DNA of 64,000 nucleotides from an uncultured Eubacterium sp. Lineage in GTDB: Bacteria > Bacillota > Clostridia > Peptostreptococcales > Anaerovoracaceae. Made by a program: the position numbers and the translations under genes. Below the pieces are notes generated by a model. The model was not told the DNA's origin, did not search any database, and was given only the letters and a program-made list of their open reading frames with translations. How positions within the stretch are numbered: the stretch's first letter is position 1; each line of letters opens with the position of its first letter. The stretch covers positions 1 through 64,000 of the forward strand of contig CABUXV010000005.1 in the NCBI GenBank assembly GCA_902495595.1. Reading direction: 5' to 3'. This document shows, in pieces, positions 43,125-51,421 of the stretch.

Positions 43125-44032
43125 TGAAAAGAATAGGTGCATTAGTATGCCTTATGATAATGGCAATATCCATTTTAGCGCCGTCGTGCTTTGCAGATGG
43201 AGATTCTGACAAATCAGCAGGCAAGGCCAATTTTAAAATCGAATCATCCACACCAAAAGACGGAGAACAGAATGTATCAGTGGAAAACCTCAGTTTTAAG
43301 CTATACTTTGATACGGATATGCTTCCAAAATCAAAGGATGTAAGAAAAGCAAATGAAAAGCAGTTTAAACTGACGGACTCCAAGGGCAAGAAAATACCTA
43401 TTAAAGTTTATTACAGCCATAAAGAAGAAGGGCTTCTGATGGTGGTTTCCGACGTTATCGATTCAGATATAAAAATTGAAGGAAACAAAAAATATAATTT
43501 AACCATAGGCAAAGACCTTCAGTCTGCTGACGGAACTAAAATGGGCGTTTCCCAGACTTTAAAATTTAAAACTTTGGACCAAGCAGGCTCTACCAAAATA
43601 TATATGATAATGATGGGTGTAATGATTGTCGGTATGATATTCTTTACAAGCAGGAGCGCCAAAAAAGCCATGGAAAAAGAGAAGGAACAGGGAAATAAAT
43701 CAGAACCTGTTAATCCATACAAAGAAGCAAAGAGAACAGGCAAGTCTGTAGCCGAAATCGTAGAACAGGACAAGAAGAGAAAAGCAAAACAGGCAGAAGC
43801 CGCCGCTAAGAAAAAGGCGTATGAGGATAAGATAATAGAAGAAGAACTTGCCAAGGCCAAAGCGGCTTTAAACAAGAGAGTATCTGCTCCTAAACCAATA
43901 TCCGCAGCCGGCAGCGAATACAAAGTAAAAGTAGTGAAAACACAAAATGCCCAGAAGAAAAAAGGAACTACAAATCCTAAGAATCAAACAGGCAAACAGA
44001 AAAACTCAAAAAACAAGAATAAGAAAAAATAA
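43124..44032 (+). CDS. Ig-like-domain membrane protein with lysine-rich tail
   Basis: 302 residues. A signal-like hydrophobic segment (1-24, ending CFADG) is followed by a ~110-residue Ig-like domain of the Big_5/SbsA type (SSTPKDGEQNVSVENLSFKLYF, GLLMVVSD, KIEGNKKYNLTIG). A transmembrane helix (about 165-185, IYMIMMGVMIVGMIFF) leads to a ~110-residue, highly basic, coiled-coil-like cytoplasmic tail (KKAMEKEKEQG, KRKAKQAEAAAKKKAYED). The topology suggests an extracytoplasmic domain linked to a charged cytoplasmic tail. The function is unknown. It starts by overlapping tadA. Confidence 0.75.
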   Translation: MKRIGALVCLMIMAISILAPSCFADGDSDKSAGKANFKIESSTPKDGEQNVSVENLSFKLYFDTDMLPKSKDVRKANEKQFKLTDSKGKKIPIKVYYSHKEEGLLMVVSDVIDSDIKIEGNKKYNLTIGKDLQSADGTKMGVSQTLKFKTLDQAGSTKIYMIMMGVMIVGMIFFTSRSAKKAMEKEKEQGNKSEPVNPYKEAKRTGKSVAEIVEQDKKRKAKQAEAAAKKKAYEDKIIEEELAKAKAALNKRVSAPKPISAAGSEYKVKVVKTQNAQKKKGTTNPKNQTGKQKNSKNKNKKK

Positions 44033-44059
44033 AACTTAATCTCAACAGGTAATTGCAGA

Positions 44060-44107
44060 AAAGGGGACTGTCGTATTAGTATAAGGCTGATGCGGTAAGT
44101 CCCCTTT
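44060..44107 (+). terminator. Terminator-like hairpin after the Ig-like gene
   Basis: Perfect 10-bp stem AAAGGGGACT/AGTCCCCTTT with a 28-base loop. The T tract is short (TTTATT), so strength is uncertain. Confidence 0.6.
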
Positions 44108-44159
44108 ATTGAATCTGATTTAATAAAATTTCAAGCTGCGCATATTCAGCTCAAATCAA

Positions 44160-44419
44160 AAATAACCAAAAAGTTTAATTATAATATGCTTATGGATAAA
44201 AACCCTTGATATTAGGCTCTTAAAAAATACAAATAACCAAAAGTACCGTGAAACAATGTATTTTGGATAAAAAGTTATCAAAAACCAGACCATAATAGCC
44301 GGTTTTTCGACCAAAACATCCGCAAATCAAGCATTATTGGATAATACAACATTGTTTTGCAGCGTAAAACAAACGGTTTTCAACCATAATACCCCTTTAT
44401 ACATTACTTTTGGTTATTT
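44160..44419. repeat. Three-unit structured tandem array plus inverted copy
   Basis: Three units with starts at about 44160, 44231 and 44305 (periods about 71 and 74 bp). Each has ACCAAAA followed exactly 28 bases later by GGATAA. Internal stems CCAAAA/TTTTGG or CCAA/TTGG pair in units 2 and 3. The first 15 bases of unit 2, AAATAACCAAAAGTA (44231-44245), reappear inverted as TACTTTTGGTTATTT at 44405-44419. Nested inside are AAACAATGT/ACATTGTTT (44251-44259 and 44349-44357) and AAAAACC/GGTTTTT (44280-44307). The array could fold as one long hairpin or be a repeat binding site. Confidence 0.65.
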
Positions 44420-44478
44420 ACATTTTCCACAAAACTTTTAGATAATCAAATCTTAATCGTAGTGCAAGGAGGTCTTCT

Positions 44479-45435
44479 ATGAATTCTATAACTTTAAAAG
44501 CATTCGCTAAAATAAATCTTACGCTTGATGTTCTCGGAAAACTGCCAAACGGATTTCACCAAGTAGAAATGATAATGCAGCAGATTTCCCTCCACGATGA
44601 AGTCTTCATATCCTATGAAGAGGTTTCGGAAGATTCACGGCCAAACACAGATGAAAAATTCCTTATAAAACTTTCCACCAATAGATCTTATCTTCCTGTT
44701 GACAGCAGAAACCTTGCATATAAGGCTGCTCAGCTCATGATAAAAAATTTCGGACATTCAGCCGAAAGCGGAAAATTTACCATCAATATAAACAAGAACA
44801 TCCCCGTTGCCGCAGGACTCGCCGGAGGAAGCAGCAACTGCGCCGCAGTTATACATGGAATAAACAAGCTGTGGAATCTTAAGCTTACTCTCGGTCAGCT
44901 GTGCAGTCTTGGCTCTGAACTGGGCTCTGACGTACCTTTCTGTATAATGGGTCAATCTGCTGCCGACGACATATTAAAAGAAGATTTTAAATATGATTCA
45001 CTTAGCTGCCACTGCGCTCTGGCTTCAGGGACAGGCACCGACCTTAAACCTCTCAAGGGACTTGAATCTTACGTTGTGCTTTCAAAACCTCCTATAAGCG
45101 TATCCACCGCCGAAGTATATAAAGGAATTGACTCCGAGGACATTGCAGTAAGACCTGATAATGAGGCAATGATATCCGCCATAAAGGAAAATAATTATAA
45201 AGTTGTAGACAAAAATATGGTCAATGTACTTGAAAATTTTACTCTAAAGAGGTATCCTAAAATTGTGTATACAAAGAACAAAATGTCCGATTTATACAAT
45301 TTAGGTTGCTCAATTATGAGCGGAAGCGGGCCTACTGTATTCTGTCTTTGCCAGGATGCAGCAAAAGCCGAAAATCTGTGCAGTGAAATGCTCAAGATAA
45401 ATAAGGAAAGCTTTTGGGCCGAAACAACTCGTTGA
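44479..45435 (+). CDS. ispE: 4-diphosphocytidyl-2-C-methyl-D-erythritol kinase
   Basis: Phosphorylates CDP-methylerythritol in the non-mevalonate isoprenoid pathway. A GHMP kinase of 318 residues, a little longer than usual. The N-terminal LKAFAKINLTLDVLGKLPNGFHQVEMIMQ, the ATP motif PVAAGLAGGSSNCAAV and the C-terminal MSGSGPTVF are present. AAGGAGG lies 7-8 bp before the ATG. It is followed 25 bp later by a GntR regulator, as in some other Clostridia. Confidence 0.95.
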   Translation: MNSITLKAFAKINLTLDVLGKLPNGFHQVEMIMQQISLHDEVFISYEEVSEDSRPNTDEKFLIKLSTNRSYLPVDSRNLAYKAAQLMIKNFGHSAESGKFTININKNIPVAAGLAGGSSNCAAVIHGINKLWNLKLTLGQLCSLGSELGSDVPFCIMGQSAADDILKEDFKYDSLSCHCALASGTGTDLKPLKGLESYVVLSKPPISVSTAEVYKGIDSEDIAVRPDNEAMISAIKENNYKVVDKNMVNVLENFTLKRYPKIVYTKNKMSDLYNLGCSIMSGSGPTVFCLCQDAAKAENLCSEMLKINKESFWAETTR

Positions 45436-45460
45436 TTCAATTTAATAATGAGGTAAAGTA

Positions 45461-46117
45461 ATGCTTAATTTTGATATCCAAAATCATAGACCTCTTCGCG
45501 AAATGGTCTACGAAGAACTGAAAATGCAAATTCTTACAGGTGTTATCGTACCGGGTACCAGGATGATGGAAGTGGAACTTGCCGAAGAGATGGGCGTAAG
45601 CCGCACCCCTATAAGAGAAGCTATCCGAAAACTGGAAAAAGAAGGTCTTGTAACCATCGAACCCCGCCGAGGCGCATATGCTTCACAGATTTCTACAGAA
45701 GATATGGTGGAAATTCTGGAAGTAAGACAGAACATGGAGGGTCTTGCCGCTTTCTTCGCAGCCTCCAGAATGCAGCCGGAACAAATGGAAGAGCTGAAAA
45801 ACATATCCACAAAATACAATAAAGCTGTAACCGACCGCGATATGGAAAGCATGATAAAATACGACACACGCTTTCACAGAATAATAGTGGAATCATGTAA
45901 CAATAAAATTTTAGTCCAGATGATAGAACAGCTTCAGGAACTTGTTCTTAGATTCAGATACATCTACTACGATGATTTTAAGCGTGCAGAAAACATGCCC
46001 GAAGAACACTATATGATATTGAGCGCGATAGAAAACAAAGATGCTGACGCCGCAAGAGCTGCGGCAGACCTTCATATAGACAGGCTTAAAGAGCTCATCC
46101 TAAGAGAAGGCGTTTAA
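45461..46117 (+). CDS. GntR family transcriptional regulator, FadR/FCD type
   Basis: 218 residues. An N-terminal winged helix (LREMVYEELKMQILTGVI, ELAEEMGVSRTPIREAIRKLEKEGLVTIEPRRGAYAS) and a C-terminal FCD ligand-binding domain with helices holding metal ligands (FHRIIVESCNNKIL, EEHYMILSAI). It probably responds to a small carboxylate, but the ligand is unknown. It follows ispE closely, so co-transcription is possible. Confidence 0.92.
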   Translation: MLNFDIQNHRPLREMVYEELKMQILTGVIVPGTRMMEVELAEEMGVSRTPIREAIRKLEKEGLVTIEPRRGAYASQISTEDMVEILEVRQNMEGLAAFFAASRMQPEQMEELKNISTKYNKAVTDRDMESMIKYDTRFHRIIVESCNNKILVQMIEQLQELVLRFRYIYYDDFKRAENMPEEHYMILSAIENKDADAARAAADLHIDRLKELILREGV

Positions 46118-46135
46118 TAATACACGTTAATTTGT

Positions 46136-46166
46136 AGCAGAACCAATAAAGGTTCTGCTATTATTA
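46136..46166 (+). terminator. Intrinsic terminator of ispE-GntR
   Basis: AGCAGAACC/GGTTCTGCT stem with a short AATAAA loop, then a T-rich tract ATTATTAT, 18 bp after the GntR stop. Confidence 0.85.
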
Positions 46167-46210
46167 TATTTAATTAAATACCATTATCATCAAAATCCCC
46201 CATATTTCAT

Positions 46211-46237
46211 AAGAAAACCGGCACAGCCGGTTTTCTT
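46211..46237. terminator. Second, symmetric hairpin terminator
   Basis: Perfect 12-bp stem AAGAAAACCGGC/GCCGGTTTTCTT with a 3-base loop. The T-rich flank on both strands suggests it works in both directions. Confidence 0.75.
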
Positions 46238-46475
46238 TCAGCAGTAAACTTTCCCCTTTTTTCTTCTAAGAACGCCAGTAAAAAGGAGCGCAAAGCGAGT
46301 GCAGAAGGAGAAGAAACGCCTGAAAGGCACGTTGATTTTCCGAAAACATCATAAATGCGGGGTTTTATTATGCTGATTTTTCTTTTTCTTTTTTAAAACA
46401 TGTATATATATTTTTTGCATATATGAATCTTCACCTTAATATGATTAATGAGGGAAAGAAAAAGGAGGTCGCAAA

Positions 46476-48722
46476 ATGACAACATCGCCTTATGATAATC
46501 TACCGACAGGTAAAAAAGAATTAGATACACAAAATACAGGATACGAGGAGGTAATCCTTGATACTCAGGAGACCTCTGAAAAACAAGTAAATCAAAATGT
46601 ATCATCTGCCAAAGACACAAGCAATGATAAAACATCCGCTGTCAGACACACACAGAATCAAACATCGCCGATAAATCAGGCGAAACATGAAAATCTTGAA
46701 ACACCGTTTTTGCAGAAAATCGCTCAGACAAATCCGTCTGTAGAAATGCCGCCAAAGCCCGAAAGCGTTACGGTATCATCTCAGAGTCCTGACGGTTATA
46801 CACAAGTCTATGCCGCGCCGGTTCAACAAGATGAAGAAAATCAGACGATGCAAAATTCAGAGGAAAACATTCCGGCATTCAGCCCATCTGCCTCAGAAAC
46901 ATCTGAAGATAAATCCGATTTCAAAGAAGCAGACATACAAGCCTCATCCTCCGACTATAATAAGTCTGAAACAATCAATATTTCCGATTCAGACAGCTCA
47001 GCGGAAGAAACTCAGAAATCCGCAAAAGAAGAAACCTTAAAAGCATCCGATGATATTAATAAAAACATCAATTCTGCCGACAGCAAAAAATCCGGCAGTC
47101 TTAAATATGTAGAAGTACCTGCATCTTCAATGCCGGTAAAACAGGAAAACCGCGCCGGCTCAGATATACTGAGAACAACTCCTATGGATAAATCCCCGGT
47201 ATACTCCAAATCTTCTGTTAAAAACAGATGCAGCCTAAGAGAATACATACTTCCCTTTGAAGAATCACTCCTTGTTCCGGACACCATGCCGGATATGGCA
47301 GAAATATTCTTTACAGAAGGAAAACTTTCTCTTGTTCAAAACAATAAAGCAAGTTATGAATTCGGCGATACCTTATCAGGTGAAATAACGCTGTACACCG
47401 TATACCGTCCGGACAGCAGCTCAGACAGCCCTGTTGACGTTATAAAATCATCCATTCCATTTAAAACCGACAAATGCTGGAGCGGAGACGAGAATTCCAC
47501 ATTCAAGGTAACATTGCTTCTCAAATCCTCAAGAGCAGAATTCATAAACGAAAGAAAATTCGCAGCAAAAGGTGAAATATCCATACGTATTACCGAAATA
47601 TCAAAAAAAGAACTCAATATATTTAAGAGCATAGACGATACAGATTTTGTAAAACAGGAAAGCACCGTAAGCATAACAGATCTGAATTTTGAAACGGAAG
47701 AGCTGGCAGAAATTTCACAGGAAATAAAAATAAACGAAGAACAGCCCGAGCCTGCTAAAATTTTAAAACAGACCATAAATATAGCAGAAGCCCACAAACA
47801 GATAACATCCGGAAAACTTGTCATAAATGCAGTTATAAATACACAGATACTTTATATAGGACAGGACGAGGGTGAAAACAAACTTTGCAGTATCACCAAT
47901 AAGACCGACTTCACACAGTTTATTCTTATAAAAGAAAACACTGATGTAAATCTTATAAAAGCAGATTTTAACAGCGATGATTTAAAGATAAGCATTGATA
48001 ACAATTCCGGATTTATGCTTGAAGGTCAGGTTCGTATATTGATACAAGGTTATGAAAATAAGGAAGTAGGAATTATTTCAGATGCTTATCATAAGGAGAA
48101 AGATATAACTTTTGATATATCCTCCCAATCCGTATCAAACGTGAAAGAAACTTTATCGGGAGAAATATCTGCAAGAGAAGTCATAAATGCAGATGAATCA
48201 TCCCGCAAACCTCAAACCATCTTATGCGGCAGTCTTCTGCCAGAAAACATTTCAGGAAGACTTGATGGTTCGCGTGTGATAATCGAAGGCTCGCTCCCCG
48301 TAAAGATTCTTGCCCTTGATGAAGATGACAGACCTTTTATCATAGAAAGTTCAGTTCCTCTCAGAGGCTCCCTTGACGCGTCATCAAGCAGTGACAAACC
48401 GGAAATAGATGTATGGGCATCGGTAAAAGATTTCTGGGTGGATAATATAAACAGCCGCCAGATAGAAGTAAATGTAAGCGTAACCATAGACGTATGGATA
48501 AGCTCACAGCAAAACTTTACAACCATCGAAAATATATGTTTTGCAGAAAAACGAGAAACGGAAAAAAGAGTTTCCATGGCAATATACGTAGTCGGAAGAC
48601 ACGACACTCTATGGGATATTGCAAAAAAATACAAAAGCGATATAAATACACTGGCTGAATTCAACCAGATTGATCCTCAGATGTCTCTTCCCGAGGGCAT
48701 GAAACTGCTCATTGCAAAATAA
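46476..48722 (+). CDS. SPOCS (DUF3794) and LysM domain protein
   Basis: 748 residues. The first ~240 are low-complexity, rich in Ser, Glu, Lys and Asn. The central part (about 250-680) holds beta-rich DUF3794/SPOCS-type domains: CSLREYILPFEESLLVPDTMPDM near 250, then DTLSGEITLYTVYRPD and PEISGRLDGSRVIIEGSLPVKILALDEDD-like regions. The C-terminal LysM (MAIYVVGRHDTLWDIAKKYK) binds peptidoglycan. SPOCS/LysM proteins act in spore coat or cortex assembly. There is no signal peptide, consistent with mother-cell synthesis. A spore-coat role is inferred from this family and from spoIIR next door. Confidence 0.85.
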   Translation: MTTSPYDNLPTGKKELDTQNTGYEEVILDTQETSEKQVNQNVSSAKDTSNDKTSAVRHTQNQTSPINQAKHENLETPFLQKIAQTNPSVEMPPKPESVTVSSQSPDGYTQVYAAPVQQDEENQTMQNSEENIPAFSPSASETSEDKSDFKEADIQASSSDYNKSETINISDSDSSAEETQKSAKEETLKASDDINKNINSADSKKSGSLKYVEVPASSMPVKQENRAGSDILRTTPMDKSPVYSKSSVKNRCSLREYILPFEESLLVPDTMPDMAEIFFTEGKLSLVQNNKASYEFGDTLSGEITLYTVYRPDSSSDSPVDVIKSSIPFKTDKCWSGDENSTFKVTLLLKSSRAEFINERKFAAKGEISIRITEISKKELNIFKSIDDTDFVKQESTVSITDLNFETEELAEISQEIKINEEQPEPAKILKQTINIAEAHKQITSGKLVINAVINTQILYIGQDEGENKLCSITNKTDFTQFILIKENTDVNLIKADFNSDDLKISIDNNSGFMLEGQVRILIQGYENKEVGIISDAYHKEKDITFDISSQSVSNVKETLSGEISAREVINADESSRKPQTILCGSLLPENISGRLDGSRVIIEGSLPVKILALDEDDRPFIIESSVPLRGSLDASSSSDKPEIDVWASVKDFWVDNINSRQIEVNVSVTIDVWISSQQNFTTIENICFAEKRETEKRVSMAIYVVGRHDTLWDIAKKYKSDINTLAEFNQIDPQMSLPEGMKLLIAK

Positions 48723-48804
48723 TTTTTAAAATTATGTATAATATTCCAATTCTCCGTAAAGACTTAAGACAAATACAGAAACCTTAAATTGGGAGGGATT
48801 GGAA

Positions 48805-49503
48805 ATGAAAAATATTTCTGATGAAAAAAAATGCGTAATTTGTCTTGCTCTGGTAATCATGATGGGGCTGCTGCTTTTCTATACATATGCCGATGACAGC
48901 GGAAAAAATCAGCACGAAGGAATTATAAGACTTCACGTAATAGCAAACAGCAACAAGGTTGGGGACCAGGCGCTCAAACTTAAAGTCAGAGACGCGGTAA
49001 TCGAATATATGGAAGAACAAAAGGACCTGAAAAATGCAGATGAAACAAGAACTTATCTCGCAGGCAACTTGGACCGGTTTGAAAAAATCGCCGAAGGCAT
49101 TATCGCATCCGAAGGCTATGATTATACCGCCAATGTCGATATGGGAGTCAGGTATATACCTCAGAAAACTTATGGGGATATAACCTTCCCTGCCGGCAAC
49201 TACGAAGCTCTGAATATAACCATCGGGAGCGGTCAGGGCGAAAACTGGTGGTGCGTTCTGTTTCCTCCTCTGTGCCTGCTCGAAGAAGGCACGGAAAATC
49301 TGGATAACATGACTCCGGAAGAAATTGACAAACTGAAAAGCGAAGGACTTTTAACAGAAAGCAGCAGTTCAAATACCACAGGCAGTTCTTCCGGCAGTGA
49401 TAGTTCTTCCAGCAGCGACAGTTCTTCCGGCAGCGACAGTCTTACAGAAGAACAGGCGCTTCAGCTTAAATGGAAAACCTTAGAGCTTCTAAATAAAAAA
49501 TAG
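48805..49503 (+). CDS. spoIIR: Stage II sporulation protein R
   Basis: Signal protein from the forespore that activates the protease SpoIIGA to process pro-sigma-E in the mother cell. About 232 residues. A signal-like helix (CLALVIMMGLLLFYTYA) is followed by the family motifs IIRLHVIANSNKVGDQALKLKVRDAV, FPAGNYEALNITIGSGQGENWWCVLFPPLCLL. A Ser-rich tail (~200-215) built from an 18-bp DNA repeat precedes a short ending. I prefer the ATG at 48805 (GGGAGG 7 bp upstream) over a TTG two codons earlier. It supports a sporulating host. Confidence 0.93.
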   Translation: MKNISDEKKCVICLALVIMMGLLLFYTYADDSGKNQHEGIIRLHVIANSNKVGDQALKLKVRDAVIEYMEEQKDLKNADETRTYLAGNLDRFEKIAEGIIASEGYDYTANVDMGVRYIPQKTYGDITFPAGNYEALNITIGSGQGENWWCVLFPPLCLLEEGTENLDNMTPEEIDKLKSEGLLTESSSSNTTGSSSGSDSSSSSDSSSGSDSLTEEQALQLKWKTLELLNKK

Positions 49504-49556
49504 CATAAAACAACAGCCGAAATAAAAACCCGGCGCTATATGAATACAAAGTATTT

Positions 49557-49592
49557 AAAAAGGAGACTGCTTAAAAGGCAGCTCCTTTTTTT
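49557..49592 (+). terminator. Intrinsic terminator of spoIIR
   Basis: AAAAAGGAG-CTGC/GCAG-CTCCTTTTT stem with a TTAAAAG loop, followed by eight Ts. Confidence 0.88.
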
Positions 49593-49769
49593 TCTGTCCG
49601 CATTTCTGTCATTACCGCAAATTTTCTTTTTGAAATTTTTTGTATTATATACTAATATTATTATATGTATAAACAGCGAAAAGCCCGGGATTTAAACAAT
49701 TCTTATACGGCTAAGTTTTATCTCTGCTTATACTGTAAATCCAAAAAGCATGTAAAGAGGTACTGTAAA

Positions 49770-50672
49770 ATGAACGATAATGCGATTCAAGCGAAAAAAA
49801 AGGCTATGCTCCTTATGGCTCTCTGCGCTACCATGTGGAGTCTTGGCGGAATATTTATAAAACTGATTTCATGGAGCCCGTTTCTGATAGCCGGCGCAAG
49901 AAGCCTGATATCAGCAGGAGTTTTAGGCATATATATGATTTACAGCAAAACGCCGGTGAAGTTCTGCCGGTATTCTTTTGGCGCCGGAATAGGGCTTTCC
50001 GCATCTTGCATATTCTTTGTAATGGCAAATAAGCTTACCACAGCGGCCAACGCTATAGTTCTACAATATGCGGCGCCTGTTTTTATACTGCTTATGAGCG
50101 CCTTTATTTTCAAACAGAAATTGAGAAAGAAAGAAATAGGAGTAGTGTTCATTACGATGATAGGAATAATACTTTTCTTTTTTGACCAGCTCTCGCCGGG
50201 AAATATTCTCGGGAATATATTCGGTATACTGGCAGGAATTTTTCTGGCTCTAATGTTTGTAATGGTAGGTCAGGGAGGCGAAGACGATTCTGTAAGAATG
50301 AGCGGAATTCTGCTTGCCCATTGCTTTACCACCGTAATAGGATTTCCTATTGGACTTGCCGCAACCGCTTCAACCACCGGATATGAGATTCTTTATGTTG
50401 TAATCCTCGGTATATTCCAGCTGGGAATCCCCTATGTGCTTTACGCTGTGGCATCAAAGAACTGCCCTCCTCTGGCATGCTCTCTTATCGGCATGCTTGA
50501 ACCACTGTTCAATCCTGTATGGGTAGCCATATTCATCGGAGAAATGCCCGGAATGTTTGCGCTCATAGGGGCTGCCGTAATCATTGCAGTGGTAACATGG
50601 TGGTGTGTAAGCGAAAGCAGAAACCCGGAGGGAAAAGACGGTACAAATGACAGTACATCTGATTGCAATTAA
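49770..50672 (+). CDS. EamA-family (DMT) transporter
   Basis: About 300 residues with ten hydrophobic helices and two EamA repeats, e.g. AMLLMALCATMWSLGGIFIKL at the N-terminus and the second repeat starting at IFGILAGIFLALMFVMVGQGG. It may export metabolites, but the substrate is unknown. I use the ATG at 49770 (MNDNAIQAKKKAM), with AGAGGT upstream; an extended frame from 49665 begins with an improbable hydrophilic, Cys-rich stretch. It lies between spoIIR and the van cluster and its stop overlaps the vanR promoter region. Confidence 0.88.
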   Translation: MNDNAIQAKKKAMLLMALCATMWSLGGIFIKLISWSPFLIAGARSLISAGVLGIYMIYSKTPVKFCRYSFGAGIGLSASCIFFVMANKLTTAANAIVLQYAAPVFILLMSAFIFKQKLRKKEIGVVFITMIGIILFFFDQLSPGNILGNIFGILAGIFLALMFVMVGQGGEDDSVRMSGILLAHCFTTVIGFPIGLAATASTTGYEILYVVILGIFQLGIPYVLYAVASKNCPPLACSLIGMLEPLFNPVWVAIFIGEMPGMFALIGAAVIIAVVTWWCVSESRNPEGKDGTNDSTSDCN

Positions 50673-50691
50673 ACGACGCCTGTATTATACT
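50663..50691 (+). promoter_or_regulatory. Predicted vanR promoter
   Basis: -35 TTGCAA, a 17-bp spacer and -10 TATACT, ending 28 bp before the vanR ATG. The sequence TGTAGAAAATT just downstream resembles the VanR boxes found before vanG, so autoregulation is possible. Confidence 0.65.
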
Positions 50692-50719
50692 GTAGAAAAT
50701 TTACTAAAAGGGGATATCT

Positions 50720-51421
50720 ATGTGCACTAAAATTCTTATCGTGGATGATGAAAAGGAAATAGCTGATTTAATTGAAGTCTATCTTCAAAACGATGGATAC
50801 CAAGTATTCAAATTTTATAACGGTCAGCAAGCTCTTGCTTTTTTGAAATCGACAACGGTGGATATGGCAATACTGGACGTCATGCTTCCCGATACAGACG
50901 GATTCCACATATGTCAGGAAATAAGGAAGCGACATTATTTTCCTATAATAATGCTTACTGCGAAAATTGATGATTCGGATAAAATAATGGGACTCACCCT
51001 CGGAGCCGATGATTACATAACAAAACCTTTTAACCCGCTGGAGCTCATGGCAAGAGTTAAAACCCAGCTCAGAAGATATGTACGCTACAACCAAGCTTCT
51101 CCACCGCGGGAAGAAACCCTCAGGGAACACGATATAAAGGGGCTTGTAATAAACATGGATACTCACAAATGTACATTGTTCGGCCAGTCTGTTCCTCTGA
51201 CTCCTCTTGAATTTTCCATCCTCTGGTATCTGTGTGAAAATCGGGGCAGAGTGGTTTCATCAGAGGAGCTGTTTGAAAAAGTATGGGGAGAAAAATATAT
51301 AGACAACAATAATACGGTAATGGCGCACATAGGCAGACTTCGTGAAAAACTGCATGAGCCTGCGAGAAATCCAAAATTCATAAAAACCGTGTGGGGAGTG
51401 GGGTATACCATTGAGAATTAA
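50720..51421 (+). CDS. vanR: VanR-type response regulator
   Basis: A 233-residue OmpR/PhoB-family response regulator. The receiver domain has ILIVDDEKEIADLIEVYL, the phosphoacceptor Asp in VDMAILDVMLPDTDG, and LTAKIDDSDKIMGLTLGADDYITKPFNPLEL. The winged-helix DNA-binding domain has LTPLEFSILWYLCENRGRVVS and VMAHIGRLREKL. It is paired with vanS in a vanG-type cluster. The name comes from that context and the similarity. AAAGGGG precedes the ATG. Confidence 0.9.
   Translation: MCTKILIVDDEKEIADLIEVYLQNDGYQVFKFYNGQQALAFLKSTTVDMAILDVMLPDTDGFHICQEIRKRHYFPIIMLTAKIDDSDKIMGLTLGADDYITKPFNPLELMARVKTQLRRYVRYNQASPPREETLREHDIKGLVINMDTHKCTLFGQSVPLTPLEFSILWYLCENRGRVVSSEELFEKVWGEKYIDNNNTVMAHIGRLREKLHEPARNPKFIKTVWGVGYTIEN

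Larger units (their letters stand above)
44033..44478. other. 446-bp non-coding region with repeat array
   Basis: A terminator-like hairpin (44060-44107) follows the Ig-like gene. A three-unit tandem array (44160-44350) and an inverted repeat copy (44405-44419) fill the centre. The ispE ribosome binding site (AAGGAGG) closes it. I see no gene. Confidence 0.6.
46118..46475. other. 358-bp gap with two terminators
   Basis: Terminator hairpins lie at 46136-46159 and 46211-46237. The rest is a gene-free, AT-rich leader (46240-46475) before the SPOCS-LysM gene. I see no clear consensus promoter; a sporulation sigma factor could be used, since the sequence near 46410-46430 is rich in CATAT-type motifs, but I cannot assign one. 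Confidence 0.6.

Noticed and set aside
44160..44350. Possible CRISPR-like array
   Set aside because: Only three units, with conservation limited to short ends and no constant full repeat.
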